A DNA stretch of 64,000 nt from a bacterium (lineage in GTDB: Bacteria > Bacillota > Bacilli > Lactobacillales > Streptococcaceae), in assembly GCA_905221385.1 (NCBI GenBank), contig CAJNCV010000002.1, forward strand, positions 124,001-188,000. The letters are read 5' to 3'. A program made the position numbers and the translations under genes. Shown piece by piece: positions 1 to 9,695 of the stretch. The notes beneath the pieces were generated by a model that was not told the origin of the DNA, ran no database searches, and was given only the letters and a program-made list of their open reading frames with translations. The stretch's first letter is position 1. Each line of letters starts with the position of its first letter.

Positions 1-230
1 TCCAGTGGACGCTCAATTGCTTCCAAGGTTTCAAAGCCTTCCTCTGCTGGAATATCGATGGTAACCCTATCTCCAATATCTAAGAGATGGATTGCATTTT
101 GAGGTTGGTCATTGACCAGAATAGCCCCACCTCGAAACTTAATCTTAGCCAGAAGTCCCTTAGAAACCTCATGTTTCTTGAGGAAAGTTTTGACTTTGAT
201 GTGTTCATCTGCGATAAATTCGAACCTCAT
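1..230 (-). CDS. RluA/RluD-family pseudouridine synthase, N-terminal part (cut by window edge)
   Basis: Only the first 76 codons are present; the gene runs off the left edge. The reading starts [20 protein letters not shown] and contains the S4-like RNA-binding region typical of RluA/RluD enzymes, including [15 protein letters not shown] and a [11 protein letters not shown] strand. The catalytic Asp domain lies outside the window. Family members convert uridine to pseudouridine in 23S rRNA or tRNA. Its ATG overlaps the NAD kinase TGA stop (ATGA, 227-230), so it is translationally coupled as the last visible gene of a relQ - NAD kinase - rlu operon. The specific target base cannot be told from this fragment. 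Confidence 0.85.
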   Translation of the reverse strand, partial: MRFEFIADEHIKVKTFLKKHEVSKGLLAKIKFRGGAILVNDQPQNAIHLLDIGDRVTIDIPAEEGFETLEAIERPL

Positions 231-1045
231 TCATCCACCTCGCCAATGAAGGCATCTTTGACACGATTCCAGAAACTAGTGTGGCTTGGCGTCGCTACGA
301 AGTGAATCTTGTGATGGTCGATTTGATACTCAATCCGTTCGATATTGCGGAAGGAATAGACGCTGTTATCGACTGATATAGTGTGGTAATCATTGCGTGT
401 CGGCAAGAGTTCAATCTTATCTTTTTTGGGAATAATGATCGATGATCCCAACGTGCGATAGACTCGGTTGTTAAGACTTGCTATTTCCGTCAACTGCAAG
501 GCTTCGATAGTAGGATGCAAGACAGCTCCACCCAAGGACTTGTTGTAGGCGGTACTTCCCGTCGGCGTTGAAACAGTCACTCCATCTCCACGAAATCTCT
601 CGAACGGAACATGGTTAATGATGATATCCGCAACCATGGTACGGTCTGATCGACGGATACTGGCTTCATTTAAGGCCCGGAAGATTTTCACTTCTCCATT
701 TTCAAGCGTTACCTTAACATTCAAGACTGGATAGGAAACTTTGGCACCAGTATCGAGTAGAAGATTGGTCACCAACTGATCCAACTCAAAATCACGATAG
801 TCTGTGTAAAATCCCAAATGCCCTGTATGAACACCTACAAATCGAACCTTGTCTAACTGATTCTCATACTTGTGAAAGGCAGACAAAAGCATTCCATCGC
901 CACCAATCGAAATGACGATGTCGGGATTGGTATCGTTCAGTATAAAATGTTGTTTCTTGAGTTTTTCCCTCAGCTCATGCAAGACCTTCTGACTTTGTGG
1001 TTTTCTATTCGCTATGAGGTCAACTCGTTTACCTGTATTCTTCAT
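227..1045 (-). CDS. ppnK: NAD kinase
   Basis: Phosphorylates NAD to NADP in the cytosol, the only route to NADP. The product is 272 aa from the ATG at 1045. It shows the kinase motif [12 protein letters not shown] with the catalytic Asp in GGDG, the NEASIRR motif, and the C-terminal [19 protein letters not shown] segment. These are diagnostic of the ATP-NAD kinase family, and the length matches streptococcal NadK. An in-frame GTG four codons upstream (1057) is better spaced from an AGGA sequence, so a 276-aa product is possible. The gene starts inside the 3' end of relQ and is coupled to rlu downstream. Confidence 0.95.
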   Translation of the reverse strand: MKNTGKRVDLIANRKPQSQKVLHELREKLKKQHFILNDTNPDIVISIGGDGMLLSAFHKYENQLDKVRFVGVHTGHLGFYTDYRDFELDQLVTNLLLDTGAKVSYPVLNVKVTLENGEVKIFRALNEASIRRSDRTMVADIIINHVPFERFRGDGVTVSTPTGSTAYNKSLGGAVLHPTIEALQLTEIASLNNRVYRTLGSSIIIPKKDKIELLPTRNDYHTISVDNSVYSFRNIERIEYQIDHHKIHFVATPSHTSFWNRVKDAFIGEVDE

Positions 1046-1700
1046 CTGTATCGTCACTATTTCCTACACCATCGTTTAGTTTTCTGCTCAATGGATCAAA
1101 GAGAGCCTGCGCTTCTTGGATATCATCACGAATCTTACCCATTTCTTCATCCAATTGATAGGCTATTTTGGCCGTGATTTCAAGTCTTTTCCTGATTTCT
1201 TCTGGAAAATCACCCTGATATTTATAATTGAGCGAGTGTTCAATCGTAGCCCAGAAATTCATGGCTAAAGTCCGTATTTGAATTTCCGCCAAAATCGTCT
1301 TCGCTCCGTTGATCGTATCAACCGTGTACTCAACAACAACGTGATAAGAACGATAACCCGAAGCCTTACGATGAGTGATATAGTCTCGTTCCTGAACGAT
1401 TCTCATATCTTGGCGTTTACGTAGAATCTCAACTACTTCTTTAACGTCATCAACAAACTGAACCATGACACGTAATCCCGCAATATCTTGCAGATCATGT
1501 TCCAGACTTGCATAAGTAATTCCTCGACGAGCCATCTTTTCTTTGATACTTTCAATCGGTTTGACACGACCCGTTACAAACTCAATTGGAGAATGCTTGT
1601 TTTGCTTACGATACTGTTTGCGAATCCCCCGAAGTTTAATCTTCAATTCACCAACAGCCTGAATGTAAGGATCTAAAAATTCTTCCCATTCTATGGTCAT
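1029..1700 (-). CDS. relQ: Small alarmone synthetase RelQ, (p)ppGpp synthase
   Basis: Single-domain (p)ppGpp synthetase of 223 aa, without hydrolase, TGS or ACT domains. It transfers pyrophosphate from ATP to GDP or GTP. The RelA_SpoT synthetase core is visible: [30 protein letters not shown], and [19 protein letters not shown]. The C-terminal acidic helix ([13 protein letters not shown]) is typical of RelQ. The start at 1700 has GGGAG at the proper distance. An in-frame ATG exists 26 codons upstream at 1778 (see findings). It heads the operon with NAD kinase and rlu, linking stress alarmone and NADP synthesis. Confidence 0.95.
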   Translation of the reverse strand: MTIEWEEFLDPYIQAVGELKIKLRGIRKQYRKQNKHSPIEFVTGRVKPIESIKEKMARRGITYASLEHDLQDIAGLRVMVQFVDDVKEVVEILRKRQDMRIVQERDYITHRKASGYRSYHVVVEYTVDTINGAKTILAEIQIRTLAMNFWATIEHSLNYKYQGDFPEEIRKRLEITAKIAYQLDEEMGKIRDDIQEAQALFDPLSRKLNDGVGNSDDTDEEYR

Positions 1701-1783
1701 ACTTTCTCCCTTGTAATGTTTGATTGATCTGTCGAAAATCTTTGATTTTTTCAGTACATTCGTATACAATAAATACATTGTCC

Positions 1784-1789
1784 ATTATA
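1784..1789 (-). promoter_or_regulatory. -10 box of relQ operon promoter
   Basis: TATAAT on the minus strand preceded by TGG, which gives the extended TGnTATAAT form. The relQ ATG is 84 bases downstream, leaving a leader of about 75 nt that contains an in-frame ATG five bases after the box. Confidence 0.65.
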
Positions 1790-1828
1790 CCATAAATCGC
1801 TTTCAAAGATATAGAAAAGGTTGAAAAA

Positions 1829-2398
1829 ATGAAACATTTAGAAATAGAATTGAAAACACTACTGAAAAAAGAGGAATACGATCATCTAAAAAAACAGTTT
1901 TCCCATATCCAACCCGTCCTTCAGAAAAACTACTACATTGATACGCCAGATTTCAAATTGCGTGAAAAGAAGGTTGCCATGCGCATTCGCACCTTTTCAG
2001 ATTGGGCAGAATTAACCCTGAAAGTGCCTCAAACTGTAGGAAATATGGAATACAACCAGAAACTAACTCTTCCAGAAGCTGAATCGTACCTAGAAAAACA
2101 AAAACTACCTCCAGGGCTCGTTCTAGAGAAACTCGCTAAGATTGGCATCGAAAGCCATGACTGGCTTGTTCTAGGTTGCCTTTCCACTCTACGTTATGAA
2201 ATGAAAACTGAGATTGGCTTAATGGCCTTAGATGAAAGTCACTACTTTGACCAGACGGACTATGAACTCGAGCTTGAAGTCGCTGACCATGAAAAAGGGA
2301 AAGCAGATTTTCAGAGATTTTTAGATGAAAATCAGATAACCTATCAGAAAGCTCCTTCAAAATTAATTCGTTTTATTAAAAGCATGAAAAAAAGCTGA
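1829..2398 (+). CDS. CYTH-domain triphosphate tunnel protein
   Basis: 189 aa. It opens with HLEIELKTLLKKEEY, the ExExK signature of CYTH phosphatases, and has the alternating charged strands of the tunnel fold (VAMRIRTF, AELTLKVP, DYELELEVAD). Related enzymes hydrolyse thiamine triphosphate or inorganic triphosphate with a divalent metal. The substrate here is unknown. It is divergent from relQ and read in the same direction as the PRPP synthase gene. Placement beside (p)ppGpp and PRPP genes suggests phosphate-nucleotide housekeeping, which is inference only. Confidence 0.88.
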   Translation: MKHLEIELKTLLKKEEYDHLKKQFSHIQPVLQKNYYIDTPDFKLREKKVAMRIRTFSDWAELTLKVPQTVGNMEYNQKLTLPEAESYLEKQKLPPGLVLEKLAKIGIESHDWLVLGCLSTLRYEMKTEIGLMALDESHYFDQTDYELELEVADHEKGKADFQRFLDENQITYQKAPSKLIRFIKSMKKS

Positions 2399-2509
2399 AA
2401 TAATCTCCTTTTTTTGGTAAAATAGAAAAGATAAAAATAAAAGAATCTGGCTTTGAAAAACAAAACTTTCTCAAAGAAGATTCACAAAGTTTACAGAGGA
2501 CGGTCTATA

Positions 2510-3469
2510 ATGTCAGATAGAAACAACATGAAACTTTTCACCCTAAACTCTAACCATGAAATCGCTCAAAAGATTGCGGATACAGTTGGTGTACCTCTCG
2601 GGAAATTATCTTCTCGTCAATTTTCTGACGGCGAAATCCAGGTCAACATTGAAGAAAGTGTCCGTGGTTACGATGTCTACATCATCCAGTCAACCAGCTA
2701 CCCCGTTAGCAACCACCTAATGGAGTTGTTGATCATGGTTGATGCTTGTGTACGTGCAAGTGCTCATAGTATCAACGTTGTCCTTCCTTACTTTGGTTAT
2801 GCTCGTCAGGATCGTATTGCTTCTTCTCGCGAACCCCTCACTGCAAAACTAGTTGCCAATATGCTTGTCAAAGCTGGTGTAAGTCGTGTTCTAACGCTTG
2901 ATCTCCACGCTGTTCAAGTCCAAGGTTTCTTTGATATTCCTGTAGATAATCTTTATACTGTTCCTCTATTTGCTAAGCACTACTGTGATAAAGGACTCCT
3001 TGGCTCCGATGTTGTTGTTGTCAGTCCAAAGAACTCTGGTGTTAAACGTGCACGTAGTTTGGCTGAATACCTTGATGCTCCTATCGCTATCATTGACTAC
3101 GCGCAAGACGATTCTAATCGTAACGAAGGCTATATCATTGGGGATGTCGAAGGCAAGAAGGCTATCTTAATTGACGATATTCTAAATACTGGTCGTACTT
3201 TCTCTGAAGCTGCCAAAATCGTTGAACGTGAAGGTGCAACTGAGATTTATGCAGTTTCTAGTCACGGTTTATTCGTTGAAGGTGCAGCAGATCTCCTTGA
3301 CGCTACAAACATCAAAGAAATCCTAGTGACAGACTCCGTAGCAACCAAAGAAAGAACTCCTGAAAATGTATGTTACATTACTGCTAGCGAGTTAATCGGA
3401 GATGCGATCGTCCGCATCCATGAAAGAAAGCCCGTCAGCCCACTCTTTGCTTACAACAAAAAGAAATAA
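2510..3469 (+). CDS. prs2: PRPP synthase paralogue (Prs2-type ribose-phosphate pyrophosphokinase)
   Basis: 319 aa. It starts at the ATG preceded by AGAGGACGG; an open stretch upstream has no comparable SD. The fold is class I PRPP synthase: [47 protein letters not shown]. However, the flexible loop that normally reads IIDKRR reads IIDYAQDD (196-201). The PRPP loop that normally reads DDMIDTAGT reads DDILNTGRT (222-230), and the nearby PDxGG segment reads PKNSG. The canonical catalytic Lys/Arg of the loop are therefore absent. Streptococci carry a second, canonical prs elsewhere. This copy may be regulatory, weakly active or altered in substrate. It sits 9 bases before the desulfurase gene. 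Confidence 0.9.
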   Translation: MSDRNNMKLFTLNSNHEIAQKIADTVGVPLGKLSSRQFSDGEIQVNIEESVRGYDVYIIQSTSYPVSNHLMELLIMVDACVRASAHSINVVLPYFGYARQDRIASSREPLTAKLVANMLVKAGVSRVLTLDLHAVQVQGFFDIPVDNLYTVPLFAKHYCDKGLLGSDVVVVSPKNSGVKRARSLAEYLDAPIAIIDYAQDDSNRNEGYIIGDVEGKKAILIDDILNTGRTFSEAAKIVEREGATEIYAVSSHGLFVEGAADLLDATNIKEILVTDSVATKERTPENVCYITASELIGDAIVRIHERKPVSPLFAYNKKK

Positions 3470-3478
3470 GGTGATTCT

Positions 3479-4594
3479 TTGATTTATTTGGACAATGCTG
3501 CTACTACTCCTATGTCAGCAGTTGCTATTTCAGAAATGACCAGGGTCATGCAAGAAACCCACGGTAATCCTTCTAGTATTCATAGTCATGGTCGACAGGC
3601 TGGCAAACTCTTGCGAGAAGCCCGTCAGGAACTAGCCCAGTTATTGGGGACAAAATCTCAACATATCTTTTTTACGTCTGGCGGTACAGAAAGCAACAAT
3701 ACAGCTATTATTGGCTATTGTCTCCGTCATCAAAATCGTGGAAAACATATCATCACGACAGCTATTGAACATCATTCTGTGCTTGAGACTATCGATTATC
3801 TGGTGCAACATTTTGGCTTTGAAGCGACCATCATCCAACCAGTAAATCAAGAAATTACTCCCCAGCAAATTCAAGAGGCCTTACGTGACGATACCATTCT
3901 CGTTTCCACTATGTATGCTAATAATGAAACGGGCAGTCTCTTACCTATCGCTGAGATTGGACGTGTTTTAAAAGAGCATCCTGCGACTTATCATGTAGAC
4001 GCTGTTCAAGCTATCGGAAAAGTTCCTATCCATCCTGAGGAATTAGGAATTGATTTTCTCAGCGCTTCTGCCCACAAATTCCATGGGCCAAAGGGAATCG
4101 GCTTTCTTTATGCTTCTTCCGCGGACTTTGATTCCTATCTTCACGGTGGAGACCAAGAACAAAAGAAACGGGCTGGAACAGAAAACCTCGCTGCCATTGT
4201 AGGCATGGTCGCTGCTCTCAAAGAGGATTTAGAGCAACAAGCTGAACATTACCAAAAACTAGAGGGATTAAAATCTGCTTTTCTAGATGAGATTGCAGAT
4301 CTAGAATACTATCTCAACGAAAGCCAACACCAGCTTCCTTATGTTGTCAATATTGGCTTTCCTGGTCAAAAAAATGATTTGCTCTTACTACGGTTAGATC
4401 TTGAAGGAATTTCAATTTCTACCGGTTCAGCTTGTACTGCTGGTATTGTGCAAACCAGTCATGTGCTTGAAGCATTTTATGGACCAGATTCACATCGATT
4501 GAAAGAATCTGTCCGTATCAGTCTCTCTCCTCTTAACACCGAAGAAGAACTGAAACAACTCGCACAAACCTTAAAAAATATTATTGGAGATTAA
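3479..4594 (+). CDS. Cysteine desulfurase, NifS/IscS class V aminotransferase
   Basis: 371 aa with a TTG start behind AAGGTGA. Signatures include [11 protein letters not shown] at the N-terminus, SGGTESNN, and the PLP lysine in SASAHKFHGPKGIGF. The catalytic cysteine lies in the late loop STGSACTAG. The enzyme removes sulfur from cysteine as a protein persulfide, most likely for tRNA thiolation or thiamine in streptococci, while SufS (45119-46345) serves Fe-S clusters. The TTG start and its position 9 bases after prs2 suggest modest, coupled expression. The acceptor partner is not in this neighbourhood. Confidence 0.92.
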   Translation: MIYLDNAATTPMSAVAISEMTRVMQETHGNPSSIHSHGRQAGKLLREARQELAQLLGTKSQHIFFTSGGTESNNTAIIGYCLRHQNRGKHIITTAIEHHSVLETIDYLVQHFGFEATIIQPVNQEITPQQIQEALRDDTILVSTMYANNETGSLLPIAEIGRVLKEHPATYHVDAVQAIGKVPIHPEELGIDFLSASAHKFHGPKGIGFLYASSADFDSYLHGGDQEQKKRAGTENLAAIVGMVAALKEDLEQQAEHYQKLEGLKSAFLDEIADLEYYLNESQHQLPYVVNIGFPGQKNDLLLLRLDLEGISISTGSACTAGIVQTSHVLEAFYGPDSHRLKESVRISLSPLNTEEELKQLAQTLKNIIGD

Positions 4595-4598
4595 TCTA

Positions 4599-4946
4599 AT
4601 GGCATTCGAAAAAACCATTAAACTACAAAACTGCCGCTACGACTACACACTTAGCCCAACTGTCAAAAAGTTCACACTGAAAGACAATACTTTCTTTGAA
4701 ACAAAAGTTGGAAACTACGAACTGACTCGTCTTCTTGAGAAAGTACCGAACAGCGGTGAAGGATTCAAGCTAAAAATCATCATTAATAAAGACCTTACAG
4801 GTGCTAAACTCAACATCACTGACAAGTCAGGCCTTCGTTTGGTGAATATCTTTAAATCAGAAGATCACCATATTCACCAAGAAAAATTCTACTTCCTCAT
4901 GGACAGCCTTGTAGAACGCGGTATCTTCACAAAAGAAGAAAGATAA
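4599..4946 (+). CDS. DUF1831 protein
   Basis: 115 aa. It starts MAFEKTIKLQNCRYDYTLSP with GGAGA 8 bases upstream. Small soluble protein with alternating strands and an ISKK-like basic middle; it matches the DUF1831 family found in Lactobacillales next to a NifS-like gene. No catalytic motif is evident. Conserved linkage to the desulfurase suggests a role in sulfur transfer, but the function is unknown. Confidence 0.85.
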   Translation: MAFEKTIKLQNCRYDYTLSPTVKKFTLKDNTFFETKVGNYELTRLLEKVPNSGEGFKLKIIINKDLTGAKLNITDKSGLRLVNIFKSEDHHIHQEKFYFLMDSLVERGIFTKEER

Positions 4947-4952
4947 TTGGCT

Positions 4953-5168
4953 ATGTATCAACTTACCTATCAAGATAGTTATCAAGTAGAGCGTACCCTT
5001 GAATTTGAAAATTACGAAGATCTTATGTTATCTCTATCAGGTTGTGTAACTCTTCCAGATACATTCCTAGTCACTTCATTAACCTTTGATGATAAAGTTA
5101 TCTATCAAGGATTGGTCGGAGATCTCTACCGTTTTCTATCACAAGCTCATTTTTCAGATAAAAACTAA
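4953..5168 (+). CDS. DUF4649 small protein
   Basis: 71 aa from the ATG at 4953; a TTG two codons earlier abuts the previous stop and is less likely. The acidic/aromatic sequence (YQVERTLEFENYEDL, SGCVTLPDTF) matches the streptococcal DUF4649 family. Last gene of the prs2 - desulfurase run; its stop codon lies inside the terminator hairpin. Function unknown. Confidence 0.75.
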   Translation: MYQLTYQDSYQVERTLEFENYEDLMLSLSGCVTLPDTFLVTSLTFDDKVIYQGLVGDLYRFLSQAHFSDKN

Positions 5169-5185
5169 GATTTTCTTAGTTTTTT
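5161..5185 (+). terminator. Rho-independent terminator after DUF4649
   Basis: A 10-bp perfect stem (AAAACTAAGA / TCTTAGTTTT) with a TTT loop is followed by more T residues. The stem includes the last codons and stop of the preceding gene. Confidence 0.85.
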
Positions 5186-5192
5186 CTTGTTT

Positions 5193-5222
5193 TTGTTGAT
5201 TTTTTCACAATGTTTCTATAAA
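5193..5222 (+). promoter_or_regulatory. rex promoter with overlapping Rex-like operator
   Basis: -35 TTGTTG (5193-5198), 18-bp spacer, -10 TATAAA (5217-5222). The sequence TTGTTGATTTTTTCACAA (5193-5210) matches the Rex consensus TTGTGAA-N4-TTCACAA with a perfect right half and 5 of 7 in the left half. It covers the -35, so it would act as an autorepression site. Confidence 0.6.
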
Positions 5223-5249
5223 ATAGAAGAATAGAAAGGTTGTGGTTTT

Positions 5250-5891
5250 GTGAAAGATAAACAGTCTGCTATTCCAAAAGCAACAGCAAAAAGACTCTCT
5301 CTCTACTATCGAATTTTCAAGAGATTTCATGCAGAAAAAATTGAACGTGCCAACTCCAAGCAAATTGCAGAGGCTATTGGTATCGATTCTGCGACTGTTC
5401 GTCGTGATTTTTCCTATTTTGGTGAACTAGGTCGTCGTGGTTTTGGTTATGATGTTAAAAAACTGATGACTTTTTTTGCTGATCTCCTAAATGATAACTC
5501 AATTACGAATGTTATGCTGGTTGGGATTGGAAATATGGGGCATGCCCTTCTCCACTATCGCTTCCATGAGCGTAACAAGATGAAAATCATCATGGCATTT
5601 GACCTAGATAACCATCCAGAAGTCGGGACCCAGACACCTGATGGAATTCCAATCTATGGTATCTCTCAGATTAAAGAAAAAATCAAAGAAGCAGATGTTA
5701 AAACTGCTATCCTAACTGTTCCAAGTGTTAAATCACAAGAAGTCGCCAATCTTTTGGTCGATGCAGGTATAAAAGGTATTCTCAGTTTTTCCCCTGTTCA
5801 CCTCCACCTTCCAAAAGATGTGGTCGTTCAGTATGTCGATTTGACAAGCGAACTCCAAACCCTCCTCTATTTTATGCGTAAAGAGGATTAG
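5250..5891 (+). CDS. rex: Redox-sensing transcriptional repressor Rex
   Basis: 213 aa, GTG start. N-terminal winged helix (residues about 1-75: [30 protein letters not shown]) is followed by a Rossmann NAD(H)-binding domain with [11 protein letters not shown]. The C-terminal helix ([16 protein letters not shown]) is the swapped dimer helix of Rex. NADH binding releases it from DNA, derepressing fermentative genes. A near-consensus Rex site overlaps its own promoter. The next gene follows 15 bases later. Confidence 0.95.
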   Translation: MKDKQSAIPKATAKRLSLYYRIFKRFHAEKIERANSKQIAEAIGIDSATVRRDFSYFGELGRRGFGYDVKKLMTFFADLLNDNSITNVMLVGIGNMGHALLHYRFHERNKMKIIMAFDLDNHPEVGTQTPDGIPIYGISQIKEKIKEADVKTAILTVPSVKSQEVANLLVDAGIKGILSFSPVHLHLPKDVVVQYVDLTSELQTLLYFMRKED

Positions 5892-5906
5892 AAAGCGAAA
5901 GCATTT

Positions 5907-6596
5907 ATGAAAAAACCAGTTATTGGGATTACAGGAAATGAAAAAGCTCATCCAGATGATGACATCATGATGAGCTATGCAGCAAAGGGCTTTGTTGAAG
6001 GAGTCAAGGACGCTGGCGGAATTCCAATCATCCTACCGATTGGTGATCAAGAAATGGCTACCCATTACATCAGTATCATTGATAAGCTCATCCTAACGGG
6101 TGGGCAAAATGTTGATCCAAAATACTATGGTGAGCCTAAAACCATTGACAGCGATGACTACCATCTTCAAAGAGATATTTTTGAATTAGCCCTTATCAGA
6201 GAAGCGATTAAACAGAAGAAACCAATTTTCTCTGTTTGTCGGGGTACTCAGCTTTTCAATGTCGCTATGGGAGGCACGCTTCACCAAGATATCGAGGATC
6301 ATTGGCAGGACTGTTCAGCCGAATACACGACCCAACGCCTCGTAACGGAGCCTGATACCATTCTCCGAGAAATCTATGGAGAAATCTCTCATATCAACTC
6401 CTTCCACCACCAGAGTATTAAAGATCTAGCTCCTAATCTTAAGGTTGTAGCACATGATCCTAAAGATGGAATCATTGAGGCTGTGACAACTACGGACGGC
6501 TTTCCTTATCTTGGTGTTCAATGGCATCCAGAATTTCTATTTGAAAATCGCCCAAAAGATAAAACATTGTTTGACTATGTTGTTAACGAACTCTAG
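5907..6596 (+). CDS. Class I glutamine amidotransferase-like hydrolase (peptidase C26, PuuD-like)
   Basis: 229 aa. The nucleophile elbow [15 protein letters not shown] supplies Cys, and GVQWHPEF supplies His and Glu of the triad. The [14 protein letters not shown] segment is typical of gamma-glutamyl-GABA hydrolase (PuuD) relatives. It probably hydrolyses a gamma-glutamyl amide; the exact substrate is unknown. It follows rex closely and may share its transcript. Its stop codon overlaps the radC stop in a shared CTAG. Confidence 0.85.
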   Translation: MKKPVIGITGNEKAHPDDDIMMSYAAKGFVEGVKDAGGIPIILPIGDQEMATHYISIIDKLILTGGQNVDPKYYGEPKTIDSDDYHLQRDIFELALIREAIKQKKPIFSVCRGTQLFNVAMGGTLHQDIEDHWQDCSAEYTTQRLVTEPDTILREIYGEISHINSFHHQSIKDLAPNLKVVAHDPKDGIIEAVTTTDGFPYLGVQWHPEFLFENRPKDKTLFDYVVNEL

Positions 6597-7273
6597 ATTA
6601 GATCCGTCTTTTCACGGTAACTAAAGTAATCCGAGTGAGAGACAATCAAATGGTCCAAGAACACAATTCCCATCAGGTCGCAAGCTTCCTTGACCAGCTT
6701 AGTGACATGGTCGTCATTTCGACTAGGAGATACGGCACCAGATGGATGATTGTGAACGAGAATCACTGAGGTAGCCATATGCTTAATGGCATAGTGAAGG
6801 ATTTCCCGCGGTTCAGCAATGCTGCGTGTCGCAGATCCGATAAAAATAGTTTGCTGATGAATGATTTGATTTTGAGTATTGAGATAGAGCGCCACTAGGT
6901 GCTCTTGTTTTTTATCACCGAGTTCCTGTTGCATTTTCTTGGCCAGCTTTTGACTGCTGAGAATACTTTCCATCTCAAGGGTTTCATGCTTGTGAATGCG
7001 ATTCCCTAGTTCAATTACCGCTTGTAGTTCAATGGCCTTAATACGTCCAATACCAGACAGACTCTGCAATTCCTGCAGGGTCATTTTTTTTAAATCAGTT
7101 AAACTGGTAAGACTATTCAAGACTTTTTGGGCAATTTCAAAAACGTTTGCTTGACGCGTTCCAGTTCTGAGCAGAATAGCTAGTAACTCTTGATTGCTCA
7201 GAGCCTCTACTCCTTCTTTAACTAGTCTTTCTCTAGGCAAGAGTGAATCTTCTTGGAATGAAATACTGTACAT
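6593..7273 (-). CDS. radC: RadC/JAB-domain DNA repair-associated protein
   Basis: 226 aa, starting [17 protein letters not shown] behind GAGGAGG. An N-terminal helix-hairpin-helix region ([15 protein letters not shown]) precedes a C-terminal JAMM metalloprotease-like domain with [15 protein letters not shown]. In pneumococcus radC is a late competence gene although its role in repair is unproven. Here a near-perfect ComX box (CACGAATA) sits 20 bases upstream, consistent with competence induction. It lies downstream of pcrA on the same strand and ends in a 4-bp overlap with the convergent gene. Confidence 0.95.
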   Translation of the reverse strand: MYSISFQEDSLLPRERLVKEGVEALSNQELLAILLRTGTRQANVFEIAQKVLNSLTSLTDLKKMTLQELQSLSGIGRIKAIELQAVIELGNRIHKHETLEMESILSSQKLAKKMQQELGDKKQEHLVALYLNTQNQIIHQQTIFIGSATRSIAEPREILHYAIKHMATSVILVHNHPSGAVSPSRNDDHVTKLVKEACDLMGIVFLDHLIVSHSDYFSYREKTDLI

Positions 7274-7293
7274 AAAAATCCTCCTCACTTTAT

Positions 7294-7301
7294 TATTCGT
7301 G
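7294..7301 (-). promoter_or_regulatory. Candidate ComX (cin) box upstream of radC
   Basis: CACGAATA on the minus strand differs at one position from the streptococcal competence sigma-factor box TACGAATA. It lies 20 bases before the radC start and replaces an ordinary -10 box at this place. Confidence 0.6.
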
Positions 7302-7315
7302 AGAAGGATGGAAAA

Positions 7316-9607
7316 TTAGATTTTTTTCTCAATTGGGGCAACACTGGCTAAGAGTTTTTTCAGCCCCACTTCTGGGAAATTGATTTTCAATTCCTGAGTA
7401 TCACCACTACCCGAAACTTCTAGGACCGTTCCCTCTCCCCATTTCTTGTGAAGAGCAATATCCCCAATGGACCAACTTGTATCAGTCGAATCTTTTTTAT
7501 TTCCGGCTGCAAATTGTCCAAATGGGAGACCACTAGACTGGATAGAGCTTGGTGCGGCATTGCGTTTCCGTTCTTGAAGGGCCTGGGCTAAGCTCATACC
7601 TTGACCAAAGGCCACTCCGCCACTGCTATAAGAAGCCTTAAAGCTAGTATTGGCTGGTCGAGCCAAACCTTGATACTCAAGCAAGTCCGAACTAATTTCA
7701 TTGATAAAACGAGTTGGACGGTTATAATTTGAACGACCGAAAAGCAAGCGTGAGTTGGCATTGGTCAGATAGAGGATCTTTTCTGCTCGTGTGATACCGA
7801 CATAGGCCAAACGGCGTTCCTCTTCTAGCTCGTCTGGATCTTCAGCTGCACGGCTAAGTGGAAAGACATTCTCCTCCATCCCGATGATAAAGACAACTGG
7901 GAACTCGAGTCCCTTAGCAGCGTGCAAGGTCATCAAGGTCACTTCTGATGTCTCCTGACTGCCTGAATCCGTATCCGCAATCAAGGCAAGGTCATTCAAG
8001 AAACGACTTAGTTTATCTAAACCTGTTTCCTCTTCTTGACTATCAGGATTGTCATCAAAGTTCTTGGTAACAGAGAGAAATTCCTCGATATTTTCAACCC
8101 GAGCCTTGCTTTCCAAGGTCGCCTGAGCATTGAGAATATCGATATAACCTGTTTTTTCTAAAACAGCCTCAACTAACTCTGTAATGGTTAATTGGTCCAG
8201 TTGCTCCCGCAAATCCAGAATCATATTGGCAAAATCCCAGATAGACTGGGCTGCTTTTCCTTTGATGCCAGACAACATGATATTTGCTGAAGCGTCTAGC
8301 ATAGACATGTCTTGCATATTCGCAAAGTCGCGAATTTTCTCAACGGTTCCTGGGCCAATTCCACGTTTTGGCTCGTTGATAATGCGCTCAAAACTGATAT
8401 TGTCACTTAAATTGGCAATGAGGTTAAGATAAGCGATAATATCACGGATTTCCTTACGGCTGTAGAACTTGGTTCCGCCGACCATAGTGTAAGGAATATT
8501 GGACTTGAGCAGGGCTTCCTCAATAGTACGGGATTGCGCATTAGTCCTATAAAGAACCGCAAAATCCTTGTGGAGGAAGTTTTGAGTTCGACCAAGTTCA
8601 TCGATGGTTTTGGCTACAAAAACGGCCTCGTCTTGTTCGTCATTTGCACGATAGTAAATAATCTGCTCCCCATCAGCATTCTGAGTCCAGAGATTCTTAG
8701 GACGACGATTTTTATTATTTTTAATGACATCGTTGGCTGCTTGAAGAATGGTTTTAGTTGAACGATAATTCTCCTCTAGTAAAACTACCTTAGCTTGGGG
8801 ATAATCTTTCTCAAAGTCCAAGATATTCTGCATATCAGCACCACGCCAACCGTAGATAGACTGGTCTGCATCCCCAACCACACAGATATTTTTAAAGCGT
8901 GAAGCCAAGAGTTTGACCAGTTGGTACTGGGCATGGTTAGTATCTTGGTACTCATCAACGTGAATGTACTGGAACTTCTGCTGGTAGTAGGTCAAAACAT
9001 CAGGATTCTGATCAAAGAGACGCAAGGTCAGCATAATCAAATCATCAAAGTCAACCGACTCAGACTGGCGAAGTTCCTTCTGATAGGCCGTATAACACTG
9101 GGCCACGATTTGCGTGTACATATCACCAGCTTGAGCAGCGTAAGCCACATCATCAATTAGGTCATTCTTAGCATTGGAAATAGTCCCCAAAATAGTCCGC
9201 TCATTCCATTTTTTCGGATCTAAGTTCAACTGCTTGAGAATACGTTTCATGAGGGTTCGCTGTTCACCAGGATCTACAATGGTGAAATTACGGTTGTAGC
9301 CAATGTGATCTGCATCACGACGCAAAATACGAACACACATGGAGTGAAAGGTCGCAATCAGACAGTCCTGAGTTGCTGGATTGAGCCCATAAGCACGCTC
9401 CTTCATCTCACGCGCAGCCTTATTGGTAAAGGTAATGGCCAAGATATTCCAAGGATTAACCATTTTTTCATCAATCAAGTAGGCAATTCTGTGAGTTAAA
9501 ACACGAGTCTTCCCAGAACCAGCCCCCGCCATAATCAATAAGGGACCTTCGGTCGTTTGTACCGCCTCAGCTTGACGGTCATTCATTCCATTCAATAATG
9601 CGTTCAT
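7316..9607 (-). CDS. pcrA: ATP-dependent DNA helicase PcrA (UvrD family)
   Basis: 763 aa SF1A helicase. Motif I is GAGSGKT (residues 28-34), motif [17 protein letters not shown], motif [17 protein letters not shown], and later motifs are [14 protein letters not shown] and [17 protein letters not shown]. The C-terminus carries the PcrA-type tail that binds RNA polymerase ([20 protein letters not shown]). It works in nucleotide excision repair, rolling-circle replication and removal of RecA or stalled polymerase. It is preceded by a weak SD (AAGAGA) and a TGATATAAT promoter. Confidence 0.97.
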   Translation of the reverse strand: MNALLNGMNDRQAEAVQTTEGPLLIMAGAGSGKTRVLTHRIAYLIDEKMVNPWNILAITFTNKAAREMKERAYGLNPATQDCLIATFHSMCVRILRRDADHIGYNRNFTIVDPGEQRTLMKRILKQLNLDPKKWNERTILGTISNAKNDLIDDVAYAAQAGDMYTQIVAQCYTAYQKELRQSESVDFDDLIMLTLRLFDQNPDVLTYYQQKFQYIHVDEYQDTNHAQYQLVKLLASRFKNICVVGDADQSIYGWRGADMQNILDFEKDYPQAKVVLLEENYRSTKTILQAANDVIKNNKNRRPKNLWTQNADGEQIIYYRANDEQDEAVFVAKTIDELGRTQNFLHKDFAVLYRTNAQSRTIEEALLKSNIPYTMVGGTKFYSRKEIRDIIAYLNLIANLSDNISFERIINEPKRGIGPGTVEKIRDFANMQDMSMLDASANIMLSGIKGKAAQSIWDFANMILDLREQLDQLTITELVEAVLEKTGYIDILNAQATLESKARVENIEEFLSVTKNFDDNPDSQEEETGLDKLSRFLNDLALIADTDSGSQETSEVTLMTLHAAKGLEFPVVFIIGMEENVFPLSRAAEDPDELEEERRLAYVGITRAEKILYLTNANSRLLFGRSNYNRPTRFINEISSDLLEYQGLARPANTSFKASYSSGGVAFGQGMSLAQALQERKRNAAPSSIQSSGLPFGQFAAGNKKDSTDTSWSIGDIALHKKWGEGTVLEVSGSGDTQELKINFPEVGLKKLLASVAPIEKKI

Positions 9608-9640
9608 TTTCTCTTCCTTACTCTTGAAGTCAATATTTCC

Positions 9641-9646
9641 ATTATA
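9641..9646 (-). promoter_or_regulatory. -10 box of pcrA promoter
   Basis: TATAAT with an upstream TGA, giving an extended -10, 33 bases before the pcrA ATG on the minus strand. Confidence 0.55.
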
Positions 9647-9695
9647 TCAGAAATTAGGGAAAATATCTTTACCTAGACTGATTGCGTGTGGAATT

